The translations under genes were made by a program, and so were the position numbers. A stretch of DNA of 64,000 nt, taken from assembly GCA_021307315.1 (NCBI GenBank), contig JAJSPD010000058.1, positions 1 through 64,000 of the forward strand. The letters are read 5' to 3'. Below, one piece after another: positions 22,708 to 35,076 of this stretch. The stretch comes from Bisporella sp. PMI_857. Lineage: Eukaryota; Ascomycota; Leotiomycetes; Helotiales; Helotiaceae. The first letter of the stretch is position 1; every line of letters begins with the position of its first letter. A model generated the notes under the pieces. That model was given only the letters and a program-made list of their open reading frames with translations. It ran no database searches and had not been told where the DNA came from.

Positions 22708-24743
22708 GTTATCGAGTCGAGTTCCAGTCAGGGTCTAAGAGCCGTAGTCTTCACTCGGCTGAGTTGGTTTGTTGTAATGTAGCAACTCGATCATGTTGGG
22801 CTGCGAGTCGTTTCGAGTTGAGCACTGCGGCCCATCTCAGGGTCATCTGCAAGGCAGAGACCACTACTTTATGAAACTGTCTCTGGCTAAGTTACCATTA
22901 TCGCGCCCGGCTCAGATATCCAAGCTGAAACTGGTAATTATTACGAAGAGAGACTGCATAGTTCGGAATACAAAAAACTTCCTTGGGCTCCCTTCCGATT
23001 AAAAAGCAATATGTTTGGATCCCTACAGTAATATCCCTGCCTTAGGACACGCATCAGGTCAGGTAATATTGGGCTCTTATTAGGCTGGGAGATATGATAT
23101 ATATTGTCATCTCTAGAAGGGATTATGCTGTGAGGTAGAACATTTTGCCCGGCTCGGTGTTTTCACGTGTTTTGGCAGTTTTGCTCGCCATTCCCCTACA
23201 CAATTTGGTGATCATAGTGCGGTGGGGCAGGAGCTTTAGATGGAGAAATCTGCTCTCACATGAATTGGCAGTCTCATATCACGTTTAGGAGGCCAATGTT
23301 TTGTTGAATCTAGGGGCATATGGGCCTACTTTGCTAAGACTACACACTATGTATATATAGATCCTCTCCCTTCCAGTTAGATAGATCAATCAAGGAATCC
23401 TTCTTTCTCTTACTCCTTCCATCTGTTCTGCCTATTCTATTTGCATCTTTATCTCCACTTATGGTCCTACGGAACTACCTCGAACATGTTTACTGTGCAT
23501 GAAGGACATTACGTTGCTAAATAAATATAGTGCGGCCCGCATCACTTGGCTCTTTGCTATTCGCCCATTCAGGGAAATAGGTACTTGGCTTTCGAACTCG
23601 TCGAAGGTAGAATCTGTAGCAATGATATATCGATATTGTTTTTGTTGTCTCGGGCATATCTAATTCCCCTTTTTATTTGCTCCACGGGATGTGACAAAGT
23701 ATCCCGCAAAGCTTATACTCTTAATGTAAATTTAGGTCTGTAGAAAATACGCGTTGGATTGCTAGGACTAATAGATGCCTAGATGTAAGTTTTCGTCAAC
23801 TAGTGCTGCTAGCTGTAGTACTTTCGAGCTTCTCAAGTTGCTTATTGGGCGGCGTCCCAAAGTCATACAGCTATGTTAAATATCTATTAGCACTGTATAC
23901 TTCCAAATCTGAAGGTTTACATATCCATAACGGCGCAGCCATGCCAAATGCGTCGCCTCATTTCGATTGCGAGAGAGATGTCCTCTTCAAGCTCCGCGGC
24001 AAGTCGCATTTCAAAGCTCTAAGCTACCCTACGAACAATTCTAATTCTGTACCAGCGACGAGATGGGCTATTAGTACATTGATGGTGCTGCGAGACTAAA
24101 AGAAGATTCTGCACAAAACTAAGGCTGCCATCCTCGAGATAACCAATGTGTAGTAGACTCCTACGCGTTCAAGAAGGATGGCAGCAAGCTCTTCCTTTTT
24201 TGTTGCAGGCCAGCCTGTGGCTTGTTTAGCAATAATATCTGCTTTCTCGTTTCTTAGTATTCTTGTGTAGGCAGAGCAGATTTCTACCGATGTCTTTCGT
24301 TTCTGGGAAATACTAATGAAATGGATAATTTGTCTGAGAATCAGTTGTCGGAAGAGGAATGTATTTACGCGGTTGAAGGTGGGGTCTTGTCTCGTACCCA
24401 GAGTGGCCGCATTGAAAAAAATCGTAAATGCACACTAGGCGCTCTGGACCCCGTACTATATCTTATGTTTCCTGTAGTTTGTTCTCCTCCATGTGTATCG
24501 TGGTTCTGACCAATTTTTGGCTGTTACCAGCTAATCCTCGAGAGACACGTATGATCCCTGAATACGCGGTATCTAACACTGCTTCCTCATGCTGCTGTGG
24601 CCGAAACACGGGTTAGCGGCTAGCTGGGCTTGGCGATGCTGGCATTTACAACACTCAGTCTCACCTCTACCCTTTGCAATTTAGAATTACACAGCCTCCT
24701 CTCGCGAAACCTGCATATCCAAAGCAATTCCAGTCTGTTAGCG
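22708..24743. other. Intergenic, with one solo LTR
   Basis: Apart from the LTR at 23302-23486 I see no supported element. A plus-strand frame at 23803-24099 (98 residues) starts with a hydrophobic stretch but lacks recognisable domains. An open extension (24630-24743) of the next HET gene is probably leader. Confidence 0.4.
23302..23486. repeat. Solo LTR of a second family, with perfect TSD
   Basis: This 185-bp unit starts TGTTGAATCTAGGGGC and ends CTACCTCGAACA. It is flanked by TGTTT on both sides (23297-23301, 23487-23491), a perfect 5-bp target-site duplication. It contains a TATA-like TATATATAG followed by a CT-rich stretch, as LTR promoters do. It does not match the other LTRs outside its ends. 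No internal retrotransposon sequence is adjacent. Confidence 0.8.
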
Positions 24744-27187
24744 ATGGCTGGTGCGGGACCTCAAGTGGGCGATACAGACGACAAGTTTGAGCGGCTGCAG
24801 GCAGAAGACACTGTTGTATCACTAAACCGACTTTGCACGACGTGCGTGCGCTTCACGGAAACCAGCAAGCTCCTCCAGAAGTTCTCTCGCCAGGAGAAGA
24901 TCAAAAATCTTGAGGAAGAGGTTCTGAAGCTCTGCTCGGCTGAACAACTAAAGGCTGGGTACCTCGATGGCTGCCACCTGTGCACTCTATTCTGGCGGAG
25001 GGCTGACGGCCAACACCTCTTCCGCAATGACCCAAAAGTAGACAGCCATCAGCTCGAGGTATCATTGAAGGCGACAGCTAGAGATGCCAGTGGAGAGGGC
25101 GATCCCATGAATCGACTGCTATTCATGTAGAGTGTCCTCTCGCTTCACGATCTCTGTCGATCACTAACCTTGTTCAGTGCTGCTACAGGAAGTCTCAACA
25201 TCAGGCTCATCAGGCCAGGCGACACAGGACCTCGGCCAGATCCACGGTCGATTGAAGCCTACCTTGAGACAAGTATGTTCTGCTGCCTGTCAAGTCCAAG
25301 GGATATATCGCTTTGACTGACTCTCCAGATTCATCTCTCAACCAGAACGTCCTAGGCAAGCGGGAGGAACCGATCTCCTCGAAATCTGATGTTAAGCTCT
25401 CTCAGGTAGTGGACTGGTATCACCAATGCACAGAAAGACACATGAAATGCACCGGTTTCCCGAGCATGGTGGCGCCATCTCAGCAGCTGCCTTCGAGACT
25501 GCTCGACCTTGGAGAAAACAAGCTTCGACTTGAGTGCAACGTCCAGGGTATTCTCAACCTTCGCTATGCGACCCTCAGTCATGTGTGGGGAAATGATCCG
25601 GCATCATATCTGCAGCTGAAGGAAGCGATCTTAGAAGCTTTTAAGACCGAGGTGCCGTTCAATACTATGCCCATCAAGTATAAAGATGCCATTCGGATCA
25701 CGAGGGCTCTGGGGATCAGGTACCTTTGGATTGACTCGTTGTGCATCATCCAAGACTCCCCAAAAGACTGGAAGACTGAGGCTCTCAAAATGGCAGCTGT
25801 GTATGGCCGCTCGGCGTGCAATATCTTGTACACGCACTCGCCATCAGAGGAGCCAGCGAAAAAATACCTGCGAGATCCTAGGGTCAATATCCCATGTAAG
25901 TTGACCGCGTCAAGTGCTCGCCCAAGCCGGCTCTCTGCCTTCGGGGTCAATCACTTATGGAGCAAGCCCTTGCCGCCAGCCGCTGTTGTAGTGCAACCAT
26001 TCGCTGGCGCAATCCATGGCAGCTGGTCGACAGAGGCATACAGAAGAGCATGCTCTCTGCTGTCTCGGGCTTGGGTCTTTCAGGAGCGGCTGCTGTGTCC
26101 TCGCGCCATCTACTACGGTCACGATCGGCTCCTTTGGGAATGCTGCGAGACGTTCAACGACGAATTCAGTGGGCCTATGCCTTACGTACCTCGCTCAAAG
26201 GCACAGATTTACTCGGCGTTCTCTGGAGTGGCGCAGAATCAGAGTCTCGCCGGTCTGCGTGGGCACTTCGATGGCCGGTGGAAGTCAATGGTCAATGACT
26301 ACCGCAGCTGCCGGCTTACGTTTGAGAAAGACAGAGCCATTGCATTTGCAGGCATCGCAAGAGCAATCCAGTCGCAGACAGGTATGACATATCTAGCTGG
26401 GATCTGGAAGGAGGCTGTTCATTTGGATCTGCTCTGGTGCGTTATGCCGAGAGGCCCAGAGAGTAGCCTGAGGTTTCCGGACCTAGAAATGCAAGAACAT
26501 TCCAAGGCTCCATCCTGGTCATGGTTCTCTGTGCCCTGTCAGCTTAGTTCTGACTATGACGTTGTGGACTACGGCTTGTCTACGACAGTAGCGCTTCGCT
26601 CGAAAGGGACGGTGTATCACGCGAGTGTACTATCGTTTGGACACCCAAAATTACCTGCTGAGCCCGAGGCGCTCTTCTACGATTTCGACGGCCTGGGGAT
26701 CAAGCTTAGCACGTATAAAATCCCAGCAGGGTTAAGATGGGAGAACGAGGTCGTCCAGTTGATGCCACGTGGGCAACCAATGCTACCCGAAAAGCTGGAT
26801 ATATTTCCAGACTACGATCCGAGAACGGCAATGAAGTGCAACCTCGATGACCTGTCTCTGAGCGTTAATAAGGAGCTGCCAAATAACGCAAGTATGATCC
26901 TTCTCGTGTTCCAAGTGTTGTACGAGAACAGAAAGGGGTCGAAATGGTACACGCTAAAGTTCAGAGACCAGATTCCTGAGGACAATGAGGAAGCATCAGA
27001 TTGGTGGACACGGTACCTATTTTCGGGCCTGATAGTGGTGCCCGAGGAAAGCCCTTCCGGCCGTGATAGCAGCTGGAAGCGTATAGGGGTATATATGTTT
27101 GATGTGCAGGGTCCTGCCGCTTCGATAGAAGTAGTACTGCCTTTCGATTTCGAATCGCGAGAACCCGATGAGGTGTGGTTGAAGTAG
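24744..27187 (+). CDS. HET-domain protein
   Basis: Three exons (24744-25126, 25178-25272, 25329-27187) give about 778 residues. Introns are 51 and 56 nt with GTAGAG/GTATGT donors and CTAAC/CTGAC branch sites. I chose the ATG at 24744 (MAGAGPQVG); an in-frame ATG at 24630 would add 38 residues. The N-terminus has the paired-cysteine pattern common in this family (LCTTC, later GCHLCTLFW). The HET domain starts near residue 239 (YATLSHVWG), with YLWIDSLCIIQDSPKDW near 290 and SRAWVFQERLLCPRAIYYG further on. The C-terminal part carries DRAIAFAGIARAIQ, TYLAGIWKE and APSWSWFSV. The family induces heterokaryon incompatibility and cell death. All phases fit and there are no internal stops, so the gene looks functional. 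The partner or recognised signal is unknown. Confidence 0.88.
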
Positions 27188-28404
27188 AAGCTTTGATCTC
27201 TAGACTGCGGTCCAAGAGGGCAAGCCAACATAATTGAATTGATGTGCGAGAAGCTCAGTCGGCTTTGCAATTCCGTAACTCGCCTTGATTCCTGAACCCT
27301 AGTGAATCGAACAGGTCTGCAGTCTTTGCGACGATCCAATTGGTTTCGCCGACTCTCTTCATGCACTATGGTTTCTAGTATTGGACGGATATGCGTTGTT
27401 TTCAATACCTGCCAGCTACAACCGCAGCCCAGAGCCTCATCATCACCACCCTGAGCCGGTGGCCTGACTTTCGTAGCCCATGCGAACAGCAAGTGTTACG
27501 GCTCAATGTTTACTCTTTGAGTTATTGCAATACAGAGCTTGCAACTATACCGTCAACTTGGCCATAGCCGTTTCGTAACCTTATTACTAGCGATTCTCCC
27601 GGCATGGCTGTGGGATCGTAACGATCTTTATAAATAGTAGTTTAACGCAGATAATATAAGTTTAAACAATACCACTTCAAAGGTATTATCGATTTGTTAT
27701 AACGTGGTTTATCACCAAGTGCCAAGGGAGAGCTTGAGCAAGGTCCAAGACTCATGAATTTGATTGTTCGCAAGGAAGAAAGAAGAGCTTGGACCATGAA
27801 TGGCTGGCCTATTGTAACGGTCTGCAAGCTAATAGCCTCCGCTCGCTAATTCACTGGCTGTAGAGGTTGGCAGAGGTAGCCAGAATTCTGAAATACTCCA
27901 AGGAAAATTCTCCTCCCTTTATCTCGCCAACGCCATGCTATGCAAGACATATATTCATGATCTTACGGGCTACAGTCATCTTGCTGAGTTTTTCCATATC
28001 TTCCGAATCACTCAATCAAAGCTTTGGAACCGGTCCTGGAATCGACCTCGACTTCGTCAATTGCCAACCATACATTTCAAGGAAGCAACTAATCCGCCTT
28101 TATCCCAAGCAGATACCTTCCTGAAGTGTCATAGAGCTGACAAGGTTGACTGATTTTCTCTATTGTCTTGCGGATCGCACTGATGACTGTCGTGTCCCAA
28201 GACTTGTTGCCAATATAGCATGCCACCTGAGCCCTCTCTTTGCTTACTCCTTACTGCACACGTCTGTAAACTATGATACGACTCGTGATGACGATGAGAC
28301 CCCAGCCACTGTATGATTGATCAATTAATAGAATAGCAACGTTACGCTGCATACTATTAATTCTGGTGATTAATTGGTCCAATAGAACCCTATGCGTTCT
28401 GTCA
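27188..28404. other. Intergenic
   Basis: Frames here are short or antisense extensions of the HET gene (26812-27492 minus is a shadow). A plus-strand frame at 27867-28124 has no recognised domain. I saw no RNA gene. Confidence 0.45.
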
Positions 28405-28412
28405 GTATAGGC

Positions 28413-29045
28413 CAGTGAAGGAACTAGTATGGCGATATTTAGTGATATTGAGTCTCGGGTCATATGAGATCGACTTTTCGATACTACGCTAGTATTAGTA
28501 TGAGATATCTCGTGGAGCGCTAGTATTAGTATGAAACCTTAATCTCATATCATATTGGCAATATACTAAGTAGCTTGCCAAGGCTAGCAAGCCGGGTTAA
28601 AAAGCTACTGCAAATGTTAAAAACAGGTGGAAATGAAGCTTACTTTTTTTAGAAGGGCTAATTATATCGTCGTATTATGTCACGGAGCACCTCGCACGTC
28701 CCGCGAAAGCTCGTTTCTAGTTCATAAGAACTAGAGCAACGTATACGGCATGTGTGTATTCTTACTTGTAGAATTAGAGATCAAGCCAAGTAAGCTCTCG
28801 TAGCCCAGAAAAAAATAGGTCGCACGCTTATAAGCACGTACGGACCCACTTCTCTGTGATGTATTACTAATTAGGAATAGCTTCACTTAAAGTTAGTATT
28901 ATAGTATACTATAGTATAGTATGATATAATATAAGATTGCAAAATTTGCTGTGATACGTATAGTTATTTGAAATCTCATATTGCGTGGGGTATAGCATTC
29001 GATTTTAGGGGTCAATATATCATGATAATACTAGTTCCTTCACTG
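28413..29045. mobile_element. 633-bp non-autonomous hAT-type element
   Basis: It has 18-bp perfect inverted ends starting CAGTGAAGGAACTAGTAT, with further partial similarity inward. It is flanked by a perfect 8-bp target-site duplication, GTATAGGC (28405-28412 and 29046-29053). An 8-bp duplication with CA..TG ends is the hAT signature. The interior has no coding frame of note but holds a short direct repeat (GCTAGTATTAGTATGA twice, near 28488 and 28519). It needs a transposase supplied elsewhere. Confidence 0.88.
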
Positions 29046-29053
29046 GTATAGGC

Positions 29054-30080
29054 ATATAAGTTGACCAGCAGGAATGCCAAGATGTCCCGCCTAATTTGGT
29101 AATTATCTCTGAATTTCGCTCTATTGATATCTCATTCGCCCTAGGTTGATTAAGTGATTGGGTGCATTCATTCTAGCTTACAAGGAAAGGAAATCATCGA
29201 TTCAATATATTCGGTTACAGAAACACGTGCCCATCACCAGAATAGAGCTATATCAAGCCAATTAACGTCCATCCCTAGGTGGCGAGAAACCTATTGTGCC
29301 GGGGCGAATTATTATTTACAAGTCTTAAATCTTCATTTAACAAGTTATAGTTAGTATGCTCTTGTTTTTCAGCAAGGGATATGGCACAACGGTTGCCTCA
29401 CAGCAGTGGGATGAAACCCATAGACGGAGCGTAGCGGAGCTGGTCGGGCAGGACAACCAATTTATCGTTGTCACTCAGAGACAACCCTAAGTGTCCGATT
29501 TCTAGCTCGCAATTCGAGAAGGTTGTTGGTTAGGTTTATTCGATCAGAACGTAATACATTAGCCTCGTACTCGGCGTAGAATGTAAATGCAGAAATAGTT
29601 ATACACTGTTCTCAGCAACGCCAAACTTTGCTCAGCAATATATTCTAGACAGCGGTAGCTTCATTTTTCAGTTTTCGAACTTTTTAAGAACACATTTAAA
29701 TAAGATCAACTAATTTTTAAAGATACTCGGGATAAAAAGATAAAAGTGGTTCACATATGGTCAAGTATAGACCCGCGCAAACTCAAGTATTATCAAACCT
29801 CTTGTAGAACACGCTACCGCGAACACCAATTCAGCATTTATCCAAGAGACGGGCCACAGCGCCACAGTTTAGTAAGGTCAGCACAAGGTCCAACAGCACA
29901 AGGGACGAGATCACGCCAGGATGAAGGTAGAATGAAAGCCACAAAACTAACAAGGTTTGGGAGAACAGCCCAATCCACCCATTGTTCGTCTACTTTCGCA
30001 GGGTGAAAATAGAAAAACCCAATACAATTCTTTAGGCCAAATGAGCGTTTGTTGAAATTTCCTTCTGGGTGGATAGCTTA
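29054..30080. other. Intergenic
   Basis: Only short frames without recognisable features are present (for example 29746-30006). No repeat ends could be defined. Confidence 0.4.
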
Positions 30081-30088
30081 GTTGGACC

Positions 30089-30475
30089 CAGTGTGAGAAA
30101 CGAATAGAATAGAATAGTTAGTACTATTCTATTCTATTCAACTGATTTTTGGTACTATTCAAATTCTATTCTATTCTATTCTATTCAAATTCAGACTATT
30201 CGAATAGTCTGCTTACTAAGTACACATGATATATAATACCTAATTGGGCTTTAGCTACGGGTATACCCACTCTAAGTGAAGTAGTAAGTCTATTAATTCC
30301 TTTTTAAGCTAGCTAAACAGTCACGTGTTTAATACTTTTATTATTCGAATAGTATTCAGAATAGTAAAGTCCTACTATTCTATTCAGGTATAAAATGCGC
30401 TATTCTAATTCTATTCTATTCTATTCTACTATTCTGAATACTATTCAAATAATATAAATAATTTTTCTCACACTG
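30089..30475. mobile_element. 387-bp hAT-type MITE rich in GAATAG/CTATTC motifs
   Basis: Inverted ends are CAGTGTGAGAAA (12 bp). The flanks are a perfect 8-bp duplication, GTTGGACC (30081-30088 and 30476-30483). Most of the element near both ends consists of GAATAG or CTATTC hexamers and pentamers in both orientations. At first sight these look like a microsatellite, but they lie within the element and resemble the subterminal repeats that hAT transposases bind. It ends 65 bp before the open frame, and about 220 bp before the likely start, of the next HET gene, so it is in that gene's promoter region. Confidence 0.9.
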
Positions 30476-30693
30476 GTTGGACCTCCACCTGACCGGCGCT
30501 CCTACTAATATCCCTGTTTTGACCTCCTTGGCTGTATGGTATGAGTCACGAGATCTCTCACATGCACCACCAATTGGCTGGGATCCCAGCCACCAACCAT
30601 TCAGCCTCACCTGCCTCAAAGATTGATCTCCAACCTCGCTTTTGTGTTCTCGAAATCGTCTCTCTCCACTCATACATCAGTCAACCGGCCATA

Positions 30694-32406
30694 ATGGACC
30701 AGTCCTGCTACAAAAGCCGGCCGCTGAGTGCACCAAACCATATCCGGCTGCTGACCATTTCCTCTCCCGCTGGCGAGAATGCGATGACATCCTGCACGCT
30801 AACCTCATTCCACCTCGATGAAGCGCCGCCATACATTGCTCTATCGTATACCTGGGGGGCTGCTAACGATCGAGTAAATATATCTTTAGATCCTGGAAAT
30901 ACCACCCTTTCGGTTACCAAGAACTGCCACTCAGCTTTGTTACGACTTCAGACCTGCTACCTCAAACCGGAAAATACCGCTCGCCATTTCTGGATCGACT
31001 CCATTTCCATTGACCAGTCCAACATTGATGAGAGGAATGCCCAGGTCGCTGTGATGGCTGACATATACCATACCGCGAGCCGAGTCGTGATCGACATCGG
31101 CGAGCTGGAGGACTCCGAGGAAGCCGACCTGGCTTTGAACTGGATTACGTGGCTCCCAGAATCGCAAGATGATGACGAACTGTATGTGTTAGCTTTTGAC
31201 CTTGGTAGTCGAGTGAGGGACAGTGTTCGCAGCGTTTACGAACGACCTTGGTTTAAGCGCATGTGGATTCTTCAGGAAGCATTCATGGCCGAAGATGCGG
31301 AGGTTATGTGCGGCACAAGAATTGAGAAGTGGAAGCATTTTAGATTGAAGCGCTTTTTGTTAGACACACATAGCGGGTTTGGGAAAATATTAGTCCATCT
31401 ACCGGCTCCAACGCCCAACTATCCAGCTCCATTTGTAATGGTCCAAGGTTCCCGATCATCCAGAACGTACACCGCGAAAAAAGACTTTCTGACCCTGCTA
31501 TGTCACTCTAGAATATGCAGTGCCGGAGACCTTAGAGACAAAGTATTCGCTCTATACAACCTCCTCTCAGATGTAGCTCAGCACGGCTTCCGGGCAGACT
31601 ACTCAAATTCAGTCACCAAAGCTGCGGTCTACACCAAGACGACTGAGTGGCTGATAAATAACTCTGGACTTTCAGTTTTGAGCTGCGTCCGGTGCGATCC
31701 AAACAAGAGGGACCCAACCTTGCCATCCTGGGTCCCGGATTGGGCAGACTCTAGTGTGAGACCCGAGTGGTATATCAGCATTCCCATTCGGGCAGAGTTC
31801 ATCACCGACGTTGACGCGCAGTTCTGGCCCATCCTAGCTGCAGGAAACACAATGCCTCGAGTTTCTACTGATACTACTTCGGCCGGATCACCCCAGCTCA
31901 TTATCCGAGGTTTGCTTGTGGATCGCATCGAGCAAACGGGCAACATACTCGAGAGACAGAAATGCGAAATCTCGCAGCTCGCAGCAAAGAACCGCGCCAA
32001 AAGCGGTCTTCCAAAGATCACATACACGTGGTACCATACTTCAAATATGCGAAACAAACCCTCTTGGATGAGGGAATATGGCCTTCCCGCCATCTTGAAC
32101 TGCACCGGGACCGATGAAGACCTAGCCGGGGTCTTTCACAATACAGTTATCCAGCGCACCCTCGCTGTCACCGAGTCCGGTTACTTGGGACCGGTTCCGG
32201 AGGGCACGCAGCAAGGAGATTGCATCTGTATTTTGCTGGGGGCGGGAGTACCATTTATCCTAAGACCTGAAGGAGATTACTGGCGGTTGATTGGGGAGTC
32301 ATACTTCTACGGACTCATGAAAGGGGAAGCCCTCTCTGGAAAAGATCTTTCGTGCGCTGAAGGGAAGGTGGCCCAAAATCCCTTTGTTGATTTTATTATT
32401 CGATGA
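30694..32406 (+). CDS. HET-domain protein
   Basis: This single-exon gene has about 570 residues from the ATG at 30694 (MDQSCYKSRPLSAPNHIRLL), which gives the usual HET lead-in. The frame is open to an ATG at 30541, which would add 51 residues with no recognised feature. The HET core starts near residue 49 (ALSYTWG), then WIDSISIDQSNIDERN (about 100), ASRVVIDIGE, RPWFKRMWILQEAFMAE (about 184), GDLRDKVFALYNLLSD and LPSWVPDWA. The C-terminal region has the family's GDCICILLGAGVPFILR segment. It is a typical cytoplasmic incompatibility or cell-death protein, intact as read. A hAT MITE lies just upstream and could carry promoter elements. A second HET gene faces it, with only 169 bp between the two 3' ends. 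Confidence 0.9.
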   Translation: MDQSCYKSRPLSAPNHIRLLTISSPAGENAMTSCTLTSFHLDEAPPYIALSYTWGAANDRVNISLDPGNTTLSVTKNCHSALLRLQTCYLKPENTARHFWIDSISIDQSNIDERNAQVAVMADIYHTASRVVIDIGELEDSEEADLALNWITWLPESQDDDELYVLAFDLGSRVRDSVRSVYERPWFKRMWILQEAFMAEDAEVMCGTRIEKWKHFRLKRFLLDTHSGFGKILVHLPAPTPNYPAPFVMVQGSRSSRTYTAKKDFLTLLCHSRICSAGDLRDKVFALYNLLSDVAQHGFRADYSNSVTKAAVYTKTTEWLINNSGLSVLSCVRCDPNKRDPTLPSWVPDWADSSVRPEWYISIPIRAEFITDVDAQFWPILAAGNTMPRVSTDTTSAGSPQLIIRGLLVDRIEQTGNILERQKCEISQLAAKNRAKSGLPKITYTWYHTSNMRNKPSWMREYGLPAILNCTGTDEDLAGVFHNTVIQRTLAVTESGYLGPVPEGTQQGDCICILLGAGVPFILRPEGDYWRLIGESYFYGLMKGEALSGKDLSCAEGKVAQNPFVDFIIR

Positions 32407-32575
32407 ATCGGGGAACGTATTCATGGCCAATACGTTTATAAACGACACCTATCATCAATCCTGCTATCATGGCAGAAACGCTCGGCACTCAAGCTGACCT
32501 GAAAGACTTAAAATTATTTAGCAAGAGTTGAGTACCGGGCTCCGTGGAAGTACGGCAAGTTATAACGAAAGTTGG

Positions 32576-35076
32576 TTAAATCAACCGTACAGTATTTCTC
32601 TCCAACCCACCATCCCAATCCCAGTCCCGCTCTCCTTCTGGACAGCATTGACCTCGATCTAAGTCTATATTCTCACCAAGTGCGACACGACCCATTCTGA
32701 AGTACCCAATCCGTTCGAAGACGTTCAGGCCCTCAAGTATATGCGCAGCTAATATGATACCCTCCGGACCACGGGCTCTGGATAACTCCAGGAAGTAAAC
32801 ATGCTCCGTGCTATGATTGCTTTCAATCTCCATGTGATGACGCCAAAAATCTCCTACTCCCTCTGTAGGCAGCGAAGCCTGAACGTATTGATAAAGTTCA
32901 TCGTATGTCATTAAGTCTAGAACAATCTGAGGGACATTTCTGGGGTGTTGGATGTTATAATTAAGGATGATGTGGTCGGAGAAGAAGCTAGGGTAGTCGG
33001 AATGCCCATCCGCCATGATTTTAAAGCGTACTACGACCTCAATCAGTGCCATCTCCCGAACAGGTGCAGTAACATCGACCCAGCAAAGATGAAGTTCTTC
33101 TTCAACTCTTCCGGTTTCTTTGTACCACCCGTAGTTAAATGGATTGCCCAACCTCTCAACTACAACATGAGTCTGGGCACAATGAGGATACTGAACAAAG
33201 GGGTAAATATCCGGATATCCATACCAAACTGGGCCATTTATGGAAGCCCATGACCAGGATGGTGCACGGTACCTTCCAGGTCGGCTGATGCTGTTGGAAC
33301 CAGCTGCGTCCCGGGAGAAGTCGTATCGCCATTGAAGGCAATTTGGAAATATCTCAACCCAAATGCCTGAAATATAGGTCCACCCAGTGATCTGTTTCCA
33401 CTGTGCGGCAATACCGGATAGGGCAAGCAATCTGTCCTCCGCATTTTTCATTGCACGAGACGTGTAAGTGGTAACAATTTCGAGCCAGGCGCAGACAGAT
33501 TGGGCATCCTTTCTAACATAAGATCCCTCAGGGTGGCGAATGGCCAAGAATTTATGACGTAAATCGGAGTCAAGCAGTGGATCAGCAAGTGCACGACTCA
33601 TAAGGTTGTTTTTACTCGGGCTGTCTAGGCCATAGATTGACGAGCGTTGTAAACACTTCCACTGCAAAGGGCCAGTATCGAACACAAGAAGACGAGGTGA
33701 CAATAAAGATTCCTGGAGCGTCCACGCACGTTGGCTGATCGGAGAGTCGGTAAAGTTTCTTGTGATGTAGCCGCAATATGGATCAAGGCTGAGGAGCACC
33801 GTTCCAAGCCCCTTTGATTTGGGTTCTATATAGCATGGTCAGTTTGGTTTCACAGATTACTGCGTTCCAAAGAATATATCACTAACCCCCAGCTAAAGTG
33901 AATTCAAGGGTATGAAATTGACGGATGGCAGATTCAACATCCTCGCGTTTGCTGAGGATACCCTGAAAGCTGTCTTTTGAACTCGCTGCACTCAAAGTAA
34001 TTGTGGCATTCTGATAAATCTCTGACATTTTTGAAATCTCTTCAGCTTTGTCTTCTAGAGAGTCCTGTATGATACACAATGAGTCCACCCATAAATAAGG
34101 AATACGTAATGACCTTGCGACTTGAATCGCGTCGTGGATTGTCTCTGGGAGTGTGTTTATGTCAATTCCGGCTTTGAAAGACGAAATATTTGATTTAGAA
34201 AGAGTTACAAACTCCGTGCTCCCCCAACAGTAGCTGAGAGCGGCATACTGCCCTCCTTACCAGCTGTAGCGCGGAGTCTAACCTTTTCGTTTCCCAATTT
34301 TGTTCCGACGTCAAGAACACGAGATGGAAGCACACCGCTCTCCATAGGACACTTGTGGTGTTCTCGACGGCATGTTGACAGCCAGTCCCGTGCAGCTGCA
34401 AACGATGCTTCGGATGCAACCTCAGACACCGGAGGCCGATTACGAATATACTGAGCTACGGGATCGCCTTGAATTATGTCAGTAAGCAAGGAATACAGAT
34501 CTGAAAAATGAAAGAAACAATTACGCGCCTTCGTAGGCCATGAGCCCTACCTGGACAGTGTGTTCAATCGCACAATTGACAATTGCCAAGGTGTGGAAAT
34601 GGGGATCGAAAAGGGCAGGAGCGTGGAGAGGGTTGACCTGCTTTGTCGCCATAGCACGGAATGTGAGATTGAGCGCCTGAATCTCGGCAGGTTCAACAGC
34701 ATAAGCATCTATAGTTGGCTCTCCGGTACATTTGCGGAGGAATGCCTAGCAAGGGGTATTATTAAAGATCTCAATTACAAACAAGTGAGGCTTAGATGTG
34801 GTAACAAACCTGGAATTCAGCATCTTCACTAAGACGTTCTATCAAACCACGTGAAAGATTACAGCCGCCATTGGCAGCTTTTGTGAGGTCTCCTAGATCG
34901 CCGAGTTGTATACATTTGCCGTCTCGAAGCCGAGCGATATTCAGCTCGGTGGTGAACAGATTATGGAGATGGCATGAACTTTCACACCGCGTGACGCACG
35001 CCGTATTTAGACCATGACAATCGGGTATGAGGACTTGCGTTGTCGCTCCTGTCAAAGGCGCTGTGATGAGTGCCAT
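32576..35076 (-). pseudogene. HET-domain protein with a single-base frame break
   Basis: The best model has four exons: 35076-34810, 34745-34574, 34500-33887 and 33825-32576. Introns are 64, 73 and 61 nt; the second uses a weak GTGCGA donor. Exon 3 is one base short. The frame through GTKLGNEKVRLRATAGKEG and the frame through YAALSYCWG differ by one, and one lost base in the GGG near 34253-34255 explains it exactly. HET landmarks are ALSYCWG (about residue 231), YLWVDSLCIIQDS (about 283), ISQRAWTLQESLLSPR, AEDRLLALSGIAAQWK and APSWSWASINGP. The N-terminus has the cysteine-type lead region (CESSCHLHNL, GCNLSRGL). One indel in an otherwise intact gene of about 770 residues points to a very recent null or a sequencing error. 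The N-terminal exons are less certain and could belong to a separate gene. Confidence 0.75.

Noticed and set aside
26812..27492. 226-residue minus-strand frame
   Set aside because: It mostly overlaps the intact HET gene on the other strand.
30092..30460. Simple (AATAG)n microsatellite
   Set aside because: Inverted ends and an 8-bp duplication show it is the interior of a hAT MITE.
34501..34573. Separate gene for the N-terminal exons of the 32576-35076 HET locus
   Set aside because: An intron with a weak GTGCGA donor restores the HET frame without a stop, and cysteine-type lead regions are normal in HET proteins. The two-gene reading remains possible.
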